From positions 1 to 64,000 of the forward strand of contig JAFZLA010000008.1 of assembly GCA_017551705.1 (NCBI GenBank): DNA of 64,000 bases, in the 5' to 3' direction. Made by a program: the position numbers and the translations under genes. This document shows positions 23,701 to 31,814 of the stretch, piece after piece (position 1 is the stretch's first letter; every line of letters starts with the position of its first letter). Under the pieces are notes generated by a model. It was not told where the DNA came from and ran no database searches. It saw only the letters and a program-made list of their open reading frames with translations. This stretch comes from Treponema sp. (lineage in GTDB: Bacteria; Spirochaetota; Spirochaetia; Treponematales; Treponemataceae).

Positions 23701-25365
23701 TGTCGGATGTCGCTTGGAGTCGTTCAACTCTTTTGGAAGGCTTTCAACCCGCTCCAAAGAATAAGAGTAGCCGTCAATAACTTCGTCTTCGGATTCGTCG
23801 CGCCAACTAAAGTCAAAACTGTTGCTGGCCGCAAAGCCCGCCGCGTCAAGCATGGGTCCTGTAATGACAGGCGCTTTTGGAGGAGTCAAGTCGCGGTAAT
23901 AAGATACGACGGCGCTGTCCGACCAGTTTCCGGCGTAGTCCACCGCCCTAACCTTTAGATACCAGTTCTTTTCGGCGGAAGCCTTCAACGAAAGCGTGTT
24001 CTCCTTGGGAAGATTCATTAACGTTTCGGGGGCGTCCTGCTTGGGGTCTTGCGTCCAAATCCAAGAATAGCCGCGAATGCCGGATGAGTCCACGGGCAAA
24101 TTGATTCTAAAGCGGACGCCCTCCTCGCGGCTCCTTTGGCCAGCGACAAAGTTCAAAGGCATGATTGTCGGGAGCAAAACCGTATGGTCGCTTTCCAAAC
24201 GGTAAATCCAAGACGAGTTTCCGCTTGTTCCTTGCCAAACAAACGCCAGCGTCTTTCCGCCGTCAGTCATCATTGGATAAACAAAAGTCGCGGCGCTTCT
24301 TTGGGGAGAAAGAACTTCCTGCTCGCCCCACAAAGTTCCTTGCCTTTGGGTAAGATAAACGCGCTCCAAGCCGCTGCGAGTGTCAAACCACACAAGGCTC
24401 AAGCGGTTGTTATGGCCGAACAAAATCGGACGGCTTGCGTTGCCCGAATTTGAAACGCGCTCCATGCGGCCAAAAATGTTTCCGTCCGAATTGAGCTGGG
24501 CAAAGTAAATGCTTGAGTTTTCGGAATTGTAGGGAGTGCGCTCCCAGGCGATGTAATTGTTTTGTTCAAAACGGAACAATGTCGGCCGCTGGTCGCTGGC
24601 CAAATCGCTTTCAGGCCCTGTTGCAAGCATCACTGGATTTGACCAAGAGGCTCCGCCCGACGAAGCTTGGGTTGAAAACAGTTTGTAAACGATTCTGGAC
24701 ATTGTCCTGTACTGCGCTTGGAAGACGACAATCTCTCCCTTAGGCGTAGAAAGCAATACCGGCAAAAAAGGATTAAGGCTTTTTTGCGCCGGAGAAAATT
24801 CGTTAAAGTCGTTCCAGTTGATTCCGTCGCGACTGCGGGCGTAAAGCATCGTAAAGCTTTCGTCGCGTCCAAGCGAAGTGAACACGATAAAGCCGCCGTT
24901 GTGCAAATCGTAAACGCGGGGCGCCACAAGCGGAAGGTTTTGCTTGGTGAACTTTTTTTGGACAAAAGTTTCGCCGCCGTCAGCGCTAGTAAAGACCGAA
25001 ATCGTGTTTGCGTCCGAAAGAACGCTTACGGCCATGACGCCGTTTGAATTCATCGCGGCGCTGTAAAGGTCTGGAATGTCGCCCGAATAAGGAAAAGGAC
25101 CCGCAAAGCGCCTGGCCTGATTCCACTTGCCGTCCTTATAAAGCTGAATCACTAAATATATAGAAGATTTTTTTGCGTCAACTTCTTGCCAAACGGCCGC
25201 TGCAATTTGACCGTTAGAAACCGCGCTTGGAAAGCAAACTCCGCTTTGCGAAACGCGGACAGGATTTTCCCAAAAATAATTTTGCGCCGCCCCTTGCTTT
25301 AGGGCCAAAAGCATAAGAGAAAATATCGCTGCGATCAAAAAGCGGTTCTTGCGCATTTTTTCCAT
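20743..25365 (-). CDS. Large sensor protein with SpoIIE/RsbU-type PP2C phosphatase domain
   Basis: 1540 residues. A signal/anchor segment (about 7-26) is followed by a sialidase-like beta-propeller (about 30-440, repeated DGGETFV/GGASWS Asp-box-like motifs), Ig/fibronectin-like modules (about 440-720; AVDYAGNWSDSAVV, SIDKAGNVSEPSF), a membrane helix (~770), a second (~830-850), a periplasmic-type helical loop, a third helix (~1080-1105) with HAMP linker (IIVSPIKRLASHV), and a SpoIIE phosphatase. Phosphatase motifs are SGDYFDY, DASGHGVPAAL (~1239), CNAGDN and YTDGIEEST (~1368), with the metal-binding Asp residues intact. It probably senses an external or envelope ligand and dephosphorylates an anti-sigma-antagonist-like partner; the partner is not in the window. 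Met4 (25356) may be the true start, 7 nt after TATAAT. Confidence 0.82.
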   Translation of the reverse strand: MEKMRKNRFLIAAIFSLMLLALKQGAAQNYFWENPVRVSQSGVCFPSAVSNGQIAAAVWQEVDAKKSSIYLVIQLYKDGKWNQARRFAGPFPYSGDIPDLYSAAMNSNGVMAVSVLSDANTISVFTSADGGETFVQKKFTKQNLPLVAPRVYDLHNGGFIVFTSLGRDESFTMLYARSRDGINWNDFNEFSPAQKSLNPFLPVLLSTPKGEIVVFQAQYRTMSRIVYKLFSTQASSGGASWSNPVMLATGPESDLASDQRPTLFRFEQNNYIAWERTPYNSENSSIYFAQLNSDGNIFGRMERVSNSGNASRPILFGHNNRLSLVWFDTRSGLERVYLTQRQGTLWGEQEVLSPQRSAATFVYPMMTDGGKTLAFVWQGTSGNSSWIYRLESDHTVLLPTIMPLNFVAGQRSREEGVRFRINLPVDSSGIRGYSWIWTQDPKQDAPETLMNLPKENTLSLKASAEKNWYLKVRAVDYAGNWSDSAVVSYYRDLTPPKAPVITGPMLDAAGFAASNSFDFSWRDESEDEVIDGYSYSLERVESLPKELNDSKRHPTTLSQTELASQLLAYKQKNPESALRPRAPAASVQTRNTTSHFVNRKNGVYTFSVRSIDKAGNVSEPSFITVYANKYEPFTRVDSVKKNSDVFGSVSLDLYGSGFRYDGTIYKIVISKENSSEPYSIQFNLKDGDYSVPSDEKIVGIKLDNTVPQGKYTISLYHSDRGLCKAPSAFEISENGTVKIAANYVYKPSWQRVYDTGKFFTRTGDILFAIILIIALGALIFAARGLVLSAKEAVLVKKEINALISGDLMPLEKRKKAQVLKQRGTSLRLKLMSFTAMIVFMAILLVSLPLGYVMTRSQERTLSVGLEERVNVLLSSIASGARAYMPTQNVLELSALPEQSTAISEANFVSIAGLSGNDENSSGLDFMWASNDSDLSNKINTEILAPGVSKITDQTMLSASEICQELNQAAAQSAGEIAKNIASLNAEGASIALKSDPVSVKRREEISVITTELSTRLSRTLNEMSEAATGSFPEYNSALLDRENTEYLFYRPVLYRQGTSQTYARAIVFISVSTASLIQTIDQARRTVVYTALAVSLFAVLIGIVASWILASIIVSPIKRLASHVVMIGNTVNKEKLAGKEIVIKSRDEIGQLGDSVNEMTRDLVKAAQDEHLAMDGKVVQRAFLPLTQDESGSKQTVAILNDKNFQCFGYYEGASEVSGDYFDYKKLDENHYIMIKCDASGHGVPAALIMTVVATLFRKYYENWSPKKSGGGLDALVTQINDFIESLGIKGKFATLILALVDTATGDVSLCNAGDNIVHIYDAASKKQKTLTLQETPAAGPLPTFMVQMKGGFKIEKTRLNKGDVLFLYTDGIEESTRKFRDQEFNVTKCQETVDVKDGVHANHKVGSESEQMENERIQEIIEAVLNKQKYVLKKYHNPVPNEVLEFDFTNCTGSTEEVILALCSVEKVFRFYKPQGVGEKDTVRVDRRIDAFLKEHFNLYDYYCSNKDDEQADNVYLHYSFLREDEQLDDLTLLAAKIG

Positions 25366-25392
25366 TATATCAAAAATTCATAGCAAGCGCAA
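25364..25392 (-). promoter_or_regulatory. Candidate internal promoter for the SpoIIE-type gene
   Basis: TTGCGC (25387-25392), 17 nt and TATAAT (25364-25369) on the minus strand. The first in-frame ATG (25365) lies inside the -10 box, whereas Met4 (25356) is 7 nt beyond it. Confidence 0.5.
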
Positions 25393-25393
25393 T

Positions 25394-28300
25394 TTACATT
25401 CTTGCCTGAACTTGTTTTTGCAAATCCAAAATCTTTGACGACCTTCTGTTTGCAGGAGTCTGCAAAAGCTGTTCGACGATTGTGTAGGCGCCAAGCACGT
25501 TGTTGTTTCGCAGCTCCTGAATGGCCTGGTTGTACCTGGCCTCGTCCGCGCTCGAAAGAACAACGGCGGCCTTTCCTCCGACAGCGATTTGAATTCTGTC
25601 CTTAAGCATGATCGCGCTGTCGTTGTTGGGGTTCAGGGCAATCGCTTGGTCAAGCTTGGCCAAAGCCTGGCGCAAAATTTCTTCGTTGCCCTTGGCGCCG
25701 GAGTAAAGCCTTTGCGCTTCTTGCGCCAAGCTGTTAGACTTGCGCAGCGCGCTCTGGTCGACAGGCTTTTGCCTGATTCCAAGCTCTATCTCAACGTCGT
25801 AAATCAACTTGCTCAATCCCGGATAGTTGGGCCTTATTTCGGCCAAGTCAAGCAAGTCGCTGTAGCCCTGCTGCTGGGTGGCCGCAACCTTTACGCTTTG
25901 CCTTGCGTTTTGCACGCGGCGGGCGAACGTTTCGTTGAACTGGGCTGGGTCAATCAGCTCGTCTATGCGCAAAGTCAAAAGCGCCGCTTCTTGGTTCAAA
26001 GGATATACCATTTGAAGCTCTTGAAGCTTTTTCTTTGCCTCGCCCAAAATGGCAAGCGCTTCTTCGCGGCTTCCCTCTTTGATCAAAGCGGCGCCTTGGT
26101 CAAAGTATTGGTGGGCGTTGCTCAGTATTTGCGACATTTCGGGATAAAGCGGCGCGGTCGGCTTTATTTCGCGGCCAGTCTTCATGCTAAGCGCGTTCTG
26201 GACCAAAAGCTTTAGGTTCTTGATCTCTTCGTCTTCCTCAACGTTTGTGACGGCCCAACGGCTTTCGGCGCGGTTAAGAAGGTTTTCGGCGTTCTCAAAG
26301 TCGCCGGCGTAGTAATCGTTCTTGGCGCGGGTTTTGAGCGCGCGGACTTCGGCTACGATAAGTTTGTTTTCGGCCTCGTTGATTCTTTGGCCCAAGTCAG
26401 CCAAGCTTTTGTCGGTCGATTGGCGCAGGCTTTCAGACTCTTGGTGGCTCAAAGACTCGTTGTACAATTCGCGGGCGCGCTGCAAGTCGTTTCTGGCGGA
26501 GGCAAAATTGTCCGCGCGGTAATTTTTTTCGGCCCTTCTGTAAATTACGTCGGCCTGGTTTTGCGCGCTCTGGGCCATGACAATTTCTTGGCGCGACTTG
26601 GCGTTTATCTCAATGCCTTGGTTAGTCCATTGGTCAAGCGAAGACATTGTCGAAGTCAACTTTTGAATGACCGACTGATTTTGATTGGGATTGTTTTGCA
26701 AGCGCCCTCTCATCACAGCCAAAAGGCTCTTGTCCGAAGCCAATGTGTCCTGAACTGTTTGAACTTTTTGAACGGCCTCGGCAGGATAATGATTCTCCAA
26801 AAGCGACTCCGCTTCGGCGTACAAGTTTTGGTAATTGCCCGAAAGCATGTCCACGGCCTTTTCGGTATGGTCCGAAAGGTTCTTCCAAGCCGCCTCGCTT
26901 GAAGCCACCGAAGATTTTTTTGCCAAATCGTTGACGCCTTGGTAATAATCCAAGATGTTCTTAAAGTCCATAATTTTGTCGACAAACTTCACGTCGGCAA
27001 TTTTCTTGTCAGACTTGGCTCTTTGGTCTTCGGCCGAGGCCTTGTATTCCAAGTACCAAGACTCGTTCAAGTTGGCTTGCGCCTTTCTTTCGGTTTGGTC
27101 AAGGGCCGTCAGCAAAGAAAGCAATTCCTTTGCGTATGTGTCGTCGGTACGCGCGCTTTCCAAGGAGTCCTGCGGAATTTGCAAGGCCAAAAGGCGGGCC
27201 GACGCGGCCTTGTAATCATCCAAGTTCAAAACAGAAGCTGTGGTTCCGTTGACAAAGTCTTTGGCGCTTCTCATGGAGCTTGCAAAAAGCGGAGCGTCCT
27301 CTGCAAGCGCAAGGCCTGAGCGGTCTTTGCGCAATTTGTTCAAAGAGCAAACACTGAGCGAAAGGTTTGCAAAGTTGTTGGCGTCTACCAAGCGCGAGGC
27401 GTCAGGAGCGTAAGAAGGCTCAAGCGCTTTTTGCAAAGGGGCGCTTTTTACATATTCGTCAAACTTTTGGTTCACCGTCTTGTACAAGGCCTTTTTGCTG
27501 TTGTCAAGCATGTAAGTCCATTCGCTGTCAACCGCTCCCAAGATGCCCGAATTTTCGATGCTTGAAACTCCAAGCGAAAAGCGGGTCATAAAAGACAAGT
27601 ACGAGGCTTCGGTAAGTTCCGGGTTTTGCTTTTTTAACTGCGCGAAAGTTTGTTCAAAGCGGGCGCCGACCGTAATGATGCGGTTGCGGACCGCCGCAAA
27701 ATTTTCCATCTGGGCCGAAAAGTTTTGCCAGGCGCGCATTGAGTTTTGGTAGTTGCCCGATTCAACCGCTTGGATAAAGTTTTTGTAGGCGCCGTTCCAA
27801 TCGTCTCTGGCCGAAAGATAATTTTGCGTTACAGCGTCAAGGTCGTTGGCAATTTGAGTGACCGCGTTTTGTAGAGCGACTGGATTTTCGTCGTAAAAAT
27901 CGTCGCGGTACATATAATAGCCGCTTTGAATGACGGAGACAGCGTCGGTGAACTTTTGGCTTTGGGCGTTCTTGGCGCCTTCTTCCAAAATTCGGCGGAA
28001 CTGCGCGCGGTAATACGTGAACTCGGCGGCGGCCTTGGCCTGCTTGATAAAGGCCAAGTGCTCGGCGGTAGGATGCTTTTCCAAAGACTGGAGCTTGTTG
28101 ATGATCGTCAATTTTTTCTCGGCGTTCTCCGGCTCTTTTTCCATGACGTCGAGCAATTCGTTGGCAAGGCGGGTGTAATAAGAGCGGGCGTTCATAATCG
28201 AGTCGACTCGCCTTTGGGCCGCGTCCAAATCGTCGGGATATTTTTTCATGTAATCAGAAAGGGCTTGGAGCGCCTTGTCGTAATCCGTCTGCTTTATCAA

Positions 28301-28411
28301 AGCGTCAATCTCTCGCAAGGAAAGCTCTTCCGCGCTCAAACTAAGCGGAATGGAGCAAAGAGAGAAAAATAAAATCAACAAAAGCGCAAATCTTTTAATA
28401 ATAACACCCAA
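25394..28411 (-). CDS. Exported helical TPR-like repeat protein
   Basis: 1005 residues with a signal peptide (about 1-27, RFALLLILFFSLCSIPLSLSA) and otherwise almost wholly alpha-helical. Tetratricopeptide-like repeats are clear near the N-terminus (DALIKQTDYDKALQALSDYM, YPDDLDAAQRRVDSIM) and the C-terminus (LAKLDQAIALNPNNDSA, AIQELRNNNVLGAYTIVEQL), with long coiled-coil-like stretches between. It probably sits in the periplasm as a scaffold. The start is a TTG with no good Shine-Dalgarno, so the exact N-terminus is uncertain. The gene ends 28 nt before the SpoIIE-type sensor, implying a shared transcript and perhaps a physical partnership. Function unknown. Confidence 0.65.
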   Translation of the reverse strand: MGVIIKRFALLLILFFSLCSIPLSLSAEELSLREIDALIKQTDYDKALQALSDYMKKYPDDLDAAQRRVDSIMNARSYYTRLANELLDVMEKEPENAEKKLTIINKLQSLEKHPTAEHLAFIKQAKAAAEFTYYRAQFRRILEEGAKNAQSQKFTDAVSVIQSGYYMYRDDFYDENPVALQNAVTQIANDLDAVTQNYLSARDDWNGAYKNFIQAVESGNYQNSMRAWQNFSAQMENFAAVRNRIITVGARFEQTFAQLKKQNPELTEASYLSFMTRFSLGVSSIENSGILGAVDSEWTYMLDNSKKALYKTVNQKFDEYVKSAPLQKALEPSYAPDASRLVDANNFANLSLSVCSLNKLRKDRSGLALAEDAPLFASSMRSAKDFVNGTTASVLNLDDYKAASARLLALQIPQDSLESARTDDTYAKELLSLLTALDQTERKAQANLNESWYLEYKASAEDQRAKSDKKIADVKFVDKIMDFKNILDYYQGVNDLAKKSSVASSEAAWKNLSDHTEKAVDMLSGNYQNLYAEAESLLENHYPAEAVQKVQTVQDTLASDKSLLAVMRGRLQNNPNQNQSVIQKLTSTMSSLDQWTNQGIEINAKSRQEIVMAQSAQNQADVIYRRAEKNYRADNFASARNDLQRARELYNESLSHQESESLRQSTDKSLADLGQRINEAENKLIVAEVRALKTRAKNDYYAGDFENAENLLNRAESRWAVTNVEEDEEIKNLKLLVQNALSMKTGREIKPTAPLYPEMSQILSNAHQYFDQGAALIKEGSREEALAILGEAKKKLQELQMVYPLNQEAALLTLRIDELIDPAQFNETFARRVQNARQSVKVAATQQQGYSDLLDLAEIRPNYPGLSKLIYDVEIELGIRQKPVDQSALRKSNSLAQEAQRLYSGAKGNEEILRQALAKLDQAIALNPNNDSAIMLKDRIQIAVGGKAAVVLSSADEARYNQAIQELRNNNVLGAYTIVEQLLQTPANRRSSKILDLQKQVQARM

Positions 28412-28536
28412 AAGGAGCCCGCTTTTTTTTAGCGAAACCGCCCCTTTTCTTCTTATTATAATTTTCGGAAAAAAAAACTAACTATTAAGCAAAAAAGGCC
28501 GAATTAATAAGAAGACAAGTTGCTGCATTGCAAGCC

Positions 28537-28570
28537 TCTAAATTGACATTTTAGAGATTTTTTGTAATAA
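28537..28570 (+). promoter_or_regulatory. Promoter for the UPF0164 gene, -35 inside an inverted repeat
   Basis: TTGACA (28543-28548) is followed by 16 nt and TAATAA (28565-28570). A 7-bp inverted repeat CTCTAAA/TTTAGAG (28537-28556) brackets the -35 box and is followed by a T run. It could be an operator or a weak terminator-like hairpin. Confidence 0.45.
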
Positions 28571-28587
28571 TATACCTAATTTTTTGA

Positions 28588-29886
28588 ATGATGGCAAGTA
28601 AAAAAGCGCTTTTTGCATTATCATTTCTCACCCTAGCGGCCGGGGCATTCGCCTTGGACATGACCGACGTTTTTCATACGCTTTCGGACCCCTTTTACAA
28701 TATGGTCGACCCCAACGAAGGCTTGACGTCATTTCCGTCATTGAACATACCCTGTGGAGGCCGTGAGGAAAGTTTGGGAGGCGCCTTTACAGGACTTTGC
28801 GACGACATTTGCTTTTTTGACTACAATCCTGCGGCTTCGTGCCTTTTGCCAAAGGGAGAGGTGGCGCTCTTCCACAATTCCTGGATAGCGGACTCAAACC
28901 TTGAGACATTGGCCTGGGCTGACCGCTTTGGCGACTTGGGCTTGGGAGCCAAGATAAAGTGCTTCTACGTTCCCTTTACAGAATACAATTACTTTGGAGA
29001 CCGCGTGGCCGCCAACTATTACAGCGAGACCACAGGCTGCATCAACATAAGCTACAACTTTTTTCACGGCTATTACTTCAAAGGCCTGGCGGTCGGCGCG
29101 AACCTAAAGACATCTTGGCGCTCGGTTCCCGACTACACAAACAACGAAGACGACTCGATAATCAAGGGCTCCGGCCTTTCGCAAAGCTCCCTTGGCCTTA
29201 TGGCCGACTTGGGCGTGATGCTTTCGTTCGACGCGATGAAAAACTTCGCCTCGCGCGAGCCAAACCTAAGGGTCGGCCTTAGCCTGCTCAATGTGGGAGC
29301 GGCGTTTACAGGCTTTGGCTCTCAAGGAAAATTCCAAGTTGACGATCCCCTTCCCACCGCGGCGGCTGTAGGAGTTTCTTACAGGCTTTTAAAAAGGCTG
29401 GCCTTTTGCGCGGACTTTAGGCAGCCCCTCAACTTGCAGGACTTTTCAAAAAGCGCCAAATGGTCGGCCGGCATAGGAATTGACTTTAATGTCACCGACT
29501 ATATAGAGCTTATGGCAGGCTTTAGGCTAAAAGGCGCCAACCCCCGCTTTTCATTGGGAACGGAATTTAAGGTCAAGCGCTTTATCTTTGACATAAACTA
29601 CACGCTGGACTTGACGTCGTCGCTCAATCCAGTCAACCACTTTAGCCTTAGCGCGCGCGTGGGCTTGGGCGACCACGGCCGAAAGCAAAAGCAACAGCGC
29701 TGCGACGAACTGTACACAAAAGGCTTGGACGAATACGTCAAAGGAAACGAGGACGCCGCCGTCGAATACTGGAAGGCCGCGCTAAAAGAAGACAAGGCCT
29801 GGACCCCCGCGCAACGCTGGATACAAACAGTAGAGAATTCCCACAAACTCTACGAGCGCGTCCTAGACATTCAAAGCCTCGATTGA
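28588..29886 (+). CDS. UPF0164 family outer-membrane protein (FadL-like)
   Basis: 432 residues with signal peptide (SKKALFALSFLTLAAGAFA). The early segment (GGREESLGGAFTGLCDDICFFDYNPAAS) matches the UPF0164/FadL-type pattern in which residues GGAFTGL..D....YNPA form the N-terminal hatch. Beta strands of a barrel follow to about residue 370, then a short helical TPR-like tail (CDELYTKGLDEYVKGNEDAAVEYWKAALKEDKAW). UPF0164 proteins are a treponemal family; T. pallidum members such as TP0548 and TP0856 have been modelled as FadL-like long-chain fatty-acid channels. It is divergent from the TPR/SpoIIE pair, so it may be co-regulated with them. No Shine-Dalgarno is visible; Met1 or Met2 may be used. 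Confidence 0.82.
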   Translation: MMASKKALFALSFLTLAAGAFALDMTDVFHTLSDPFYNMVDPNEGLTSFPSLNIPCGGREESLGGAFTGLCDDICFFDYNPAASCLLPKGEVALFHNSWIADSNLETLAWADRFGDLGLGAKIKCFYVPFTEYNYFGDRVAANYYSETTGCINISYNFFHGYYFKGLAVGANLKTSWRSVPDYTNNEDDSIIKGSGLSQSSLGLMADLGVMLSFDAMKNFASREPNLRVGLSLLNVGAAFTGFGSQGKFQVDDPLPTAAAVGVSYRLLKRLAFCADFRQPLNLQDFSKSAKWSAGIGIDFNVTDYIELMAGFRLKGANPRFSLGTEFKVKRFIFDINYTLDLTSSLNPVNHFSLSARVGLGDHGRKQKQQRCDELYTKGLDEYVKGNEDAAVEYWKAALKEDKAWTPAQRWIQTVENSHKLYERVLDIQSLD

Positions 29887-29908
29887 CAGTCCGCGTGAGC
29901 GGACCTGT
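29886..29908 (+). terminator. Hairpin after the UPF0164 gene
   Basis: A TCCGC/GCGGA stem with GTGA loop, extended by ACAG/CTGT past a bulged C, begins at the stop codon. There is no T tract, so termination efficiency is uncertain. Confidence 0.45.
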
Positions 29909-29955
29909 GGATAATTTCCTTGCCAAAGCGCTATAGGAACATGACGCGCATTAAA

Positions 29956-30882
29956 CTAAATCGACTGAATGCGGGCTTCCACAGCGTCTATTACAAAATC
30001 AGGGCTGCTGGCGCCGGCGGTAAGGCCGATGACTTTGGCCCCTCCAAAATCTTTTGGCAAATCATCCGCGCTCTCCACAAAATAAGAGGCGGCGCATAGG
30101 CTTTTTGCAAGCTCGTAAAGGCGCTCGCTGTTGGCCGACTTTTTTCCGCCCACCACCACAAGGGCGTCAACTTTTTTTGCCAAGTCCACCAGCGCTTTTT
30201 GCCTATGGCCTGTAGCCGGGCAAATCGTGTCAAAAACTTGGAGGCCTTTTATTTTGGCGCAGAGAATTTCAGAAATTTCTTTGTACTCTTTTGGCGAAAA
30301 AGTTGTTTGGCTTAAAAGGACGGCATTGTTTTCCATCTGGGGCAAAACAGCAAGGGCCCGGGCTTCTTCAACGTTTTGAACAAGGACAAAGCGGCCCGCA
30401 GTCTTAGGCTTGCCTGCATTTTCCGCGCCCGCAGTCTTAGGCTTGCCATCAGTCGCGGTCGCGCTCCCCTCCACCGCTTTGACCTCCGCGTGGCCCTTGT
30501 CGCCTGTCAAAATCACGAACATGCCCTTTGCCGAAAACTCAGCCGCGCGCCTTTGGCTTAGGGCCACGCGGGGGCAAGTCGCGTCAACGATTTGGGCGCC
30601 CTTGGCCTTGATTTTATCCAAAACAAGGGGCGACACTCCGTGGGCGCGCACAATTACAAGGCTGTCTTGGTCAAGCTGGTCGATTTGATTTTCGGAAAGG
30701 ATTTTTAACCCCTTTTGCGCAAGCTGGTCAAGCGCGATTTGGTTGTGAATCAAGGGGCCAAGGGAATAAATTTTTTTAGGCTTTTGCCCGCCGCCTTCCG
30801 CGCCAAGAGCGTCCAAAGCGCTCTTTATGGCGCGGCTGACACCGCTGCAAAAGCCTAAGACTTCAGAACGAATTGTCTTCAT
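29956..30882 (-). CDS. ispH: 4-hydroxy-3-methylbut-2-enyl diphosphate reductase IspH
   Basis: 308 residues. This iron-sulfur enzyme makes IPP and DMAPP in the last step of the MEP isoprenoid pathway. The three cluster ligands are Cys12 (GFCSGV), Cys103 (DATCPRV) and Cys221 (DTICPATG). Substrate-binding histidines are present in LIHN (46), RAHG (81) and GHAEV (131), although the common H-P-E-V is H-A-E-V. Residues about 141-163 form a small insertion with a duplicated GKPKTAG. It is the last gene of yajC-secD-secF-ispH, 17 nt after secF. Confidence 0.93.
   Translation of the reverse strand: MKTIRSEVLGFCSGVSRAIKSALDALGAEGGGQKPKKIYSLGPLIHNQIALDQLAQKGLKILSENQIDQLDQDSLVIVRAHGVSPLVLDKIKAKGAQIVDATCPRVALSQRRAAEFSAKGMFVILTGDKGHAEVKAVEGSATATDGKPKTAGAENAGKPKTAGRFVLVQNVEEARALAVLPQMENNAVLLSQTTFSPKEYKEISEILCAKIKGLQVFDTICPATGHRQKALVDLAKKVDALVVVGGKKSANSERLYELAKSLCAASYFVESADDLPKDFGGAKVIGLTAGASSPDFVIDAVEARIQSI
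30395..30447 (-). repeat. 33-bp-period duplication inside ispH
   Basis: The 20-mer CCCGCAGTCTTAGGCTTGCC (plus strand) occurs at 30395-30414 and again at 30428-30447. It encodes the duplicated GKPKTAG. Its complement carries the recurring core GCAAGCC-N-AA-N-AC-N-GCGG described in the findings. Confidence 0.85.
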
Positions 30883-30899
30883 TCTAAAAAACTAAAGCG

Positions 30900-31814
30900 T
30901 CAAACTGCCGCGCCTTGAACCTTTTTGGGCATGGCGTGATGGATGCCGTATTCGGGCTTCCAATCGCGGCGGGTAAAGTTGATAAAGCCTGAAGAAATGA
31001 AGATTGACGAATAACAACCGCTGAGCAAACCTACTGTCATGGCAAGCGCAAAGTCCTTGATGCTTCCTGTAGTGAAAATGTACAAGGCCATGACGGCGAA
31101 CAATGTCGTGACGGTAGTGATGATTGAACGCGCCAATGTGTCGCTCAACGACTGGTTCAAAAGGTCTTTGAATGTCTTTACTTCCATAAGAGGAAGGTTG
31201 TAGCGGACGCGGTCAAGGATAACTACTGTGGCGTTGATTGAGTAACCAACGATTGTCAAAACGGCGGCCAAAGTCGTCGTGCTAAATTCAATCTGAGACC
31301 AAGTGATGAAAGTGAACATGATGCAAATGTCATGCACCAAAGCCACGATGGCTCCCAAGGCAAAGTCCCAGTGGAAGCGGACTGTGGCGTAAACCCAAAT
31401 CAAGAGCATTGTTCCCAAAAGCAAGAAGATTGACTGGCGGGCCAATGAGCTTGACATGCTTGAGCCGATAAAGTCAGTCTTAAGAACGTCGACGTTTCCT
31501 TCGCCGTACTTGTTTACAAGCGCTTGCGTGATTTTTCCGCCTTCGCTTTCCTCAACGCCGGCGCGAATCTGGTATGTGTCGCTAGAAGAGCCAACCTTCT
31601 TTACGCTGACTCCGCCGAGGCCGGCCAAAGAGTCGCGGACGTCTTCGATTCCGGCGGCTCCCTTGATTGTGACTTCTTCGATAGTTCCGGGCTTAAAGTC
31701 GATTCCCAAGTTGATCCCGCGGGTGACAAAGCTAAAAATTCCGCTGACAATCACAAGGCAAGACAATATGGCGCAAGGCAAAAAGCCCTTGCTGAACGTT
31801 ATTCTTTTTTTCAT
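30900..31814 (-). CDS. secF: Protein translocase subunit SecF
   Basis: 304 residues from the ATG at 31814, which overlaps the secD stop by one base and has GGAGGGT upstream; an in-frame TTG five codons earlier is less likely. It has six membrane helices with a periplasmic loop between the first two (GINLGIDFKPGTIEEV carrying the D-F-x-G-G-like motif) and the RND signature region (YATVRFHWDFALGAIVALVHDICIM; VGYSINATVVILDRVR). With SecD and YajC it uses the proton or sodium gradient to pull exported proteins across the inner membrane. Confidence 0.94.
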   Translation of the reverse strand: MKKRITFSKGFLPCAILSCLVIVSGIFSFVTRGINLGIDFKPGTIEEVTIKGAAGIEDVRDSLAGLGGVSVKKVGSSSDTYQIRAGVEESEGGKITQALVNKYGEGNVDVLKTDFIGSSMSSSLARQSIFLLLGTMLLIWVYATVRFHWDFALGAIVALVHDICIMFTFITWSQIEFSTTTLAAVLTIVGYSINATVVILDRVRYNLPLMEVKTFKDLLNQSLSDTLARSIITTVTTLFAVMALYIFTTGSIKDFALAMTVGLLSGCYSSIFISSGFINFTRRDWKPEYGIHHAMPKKVQGAAV

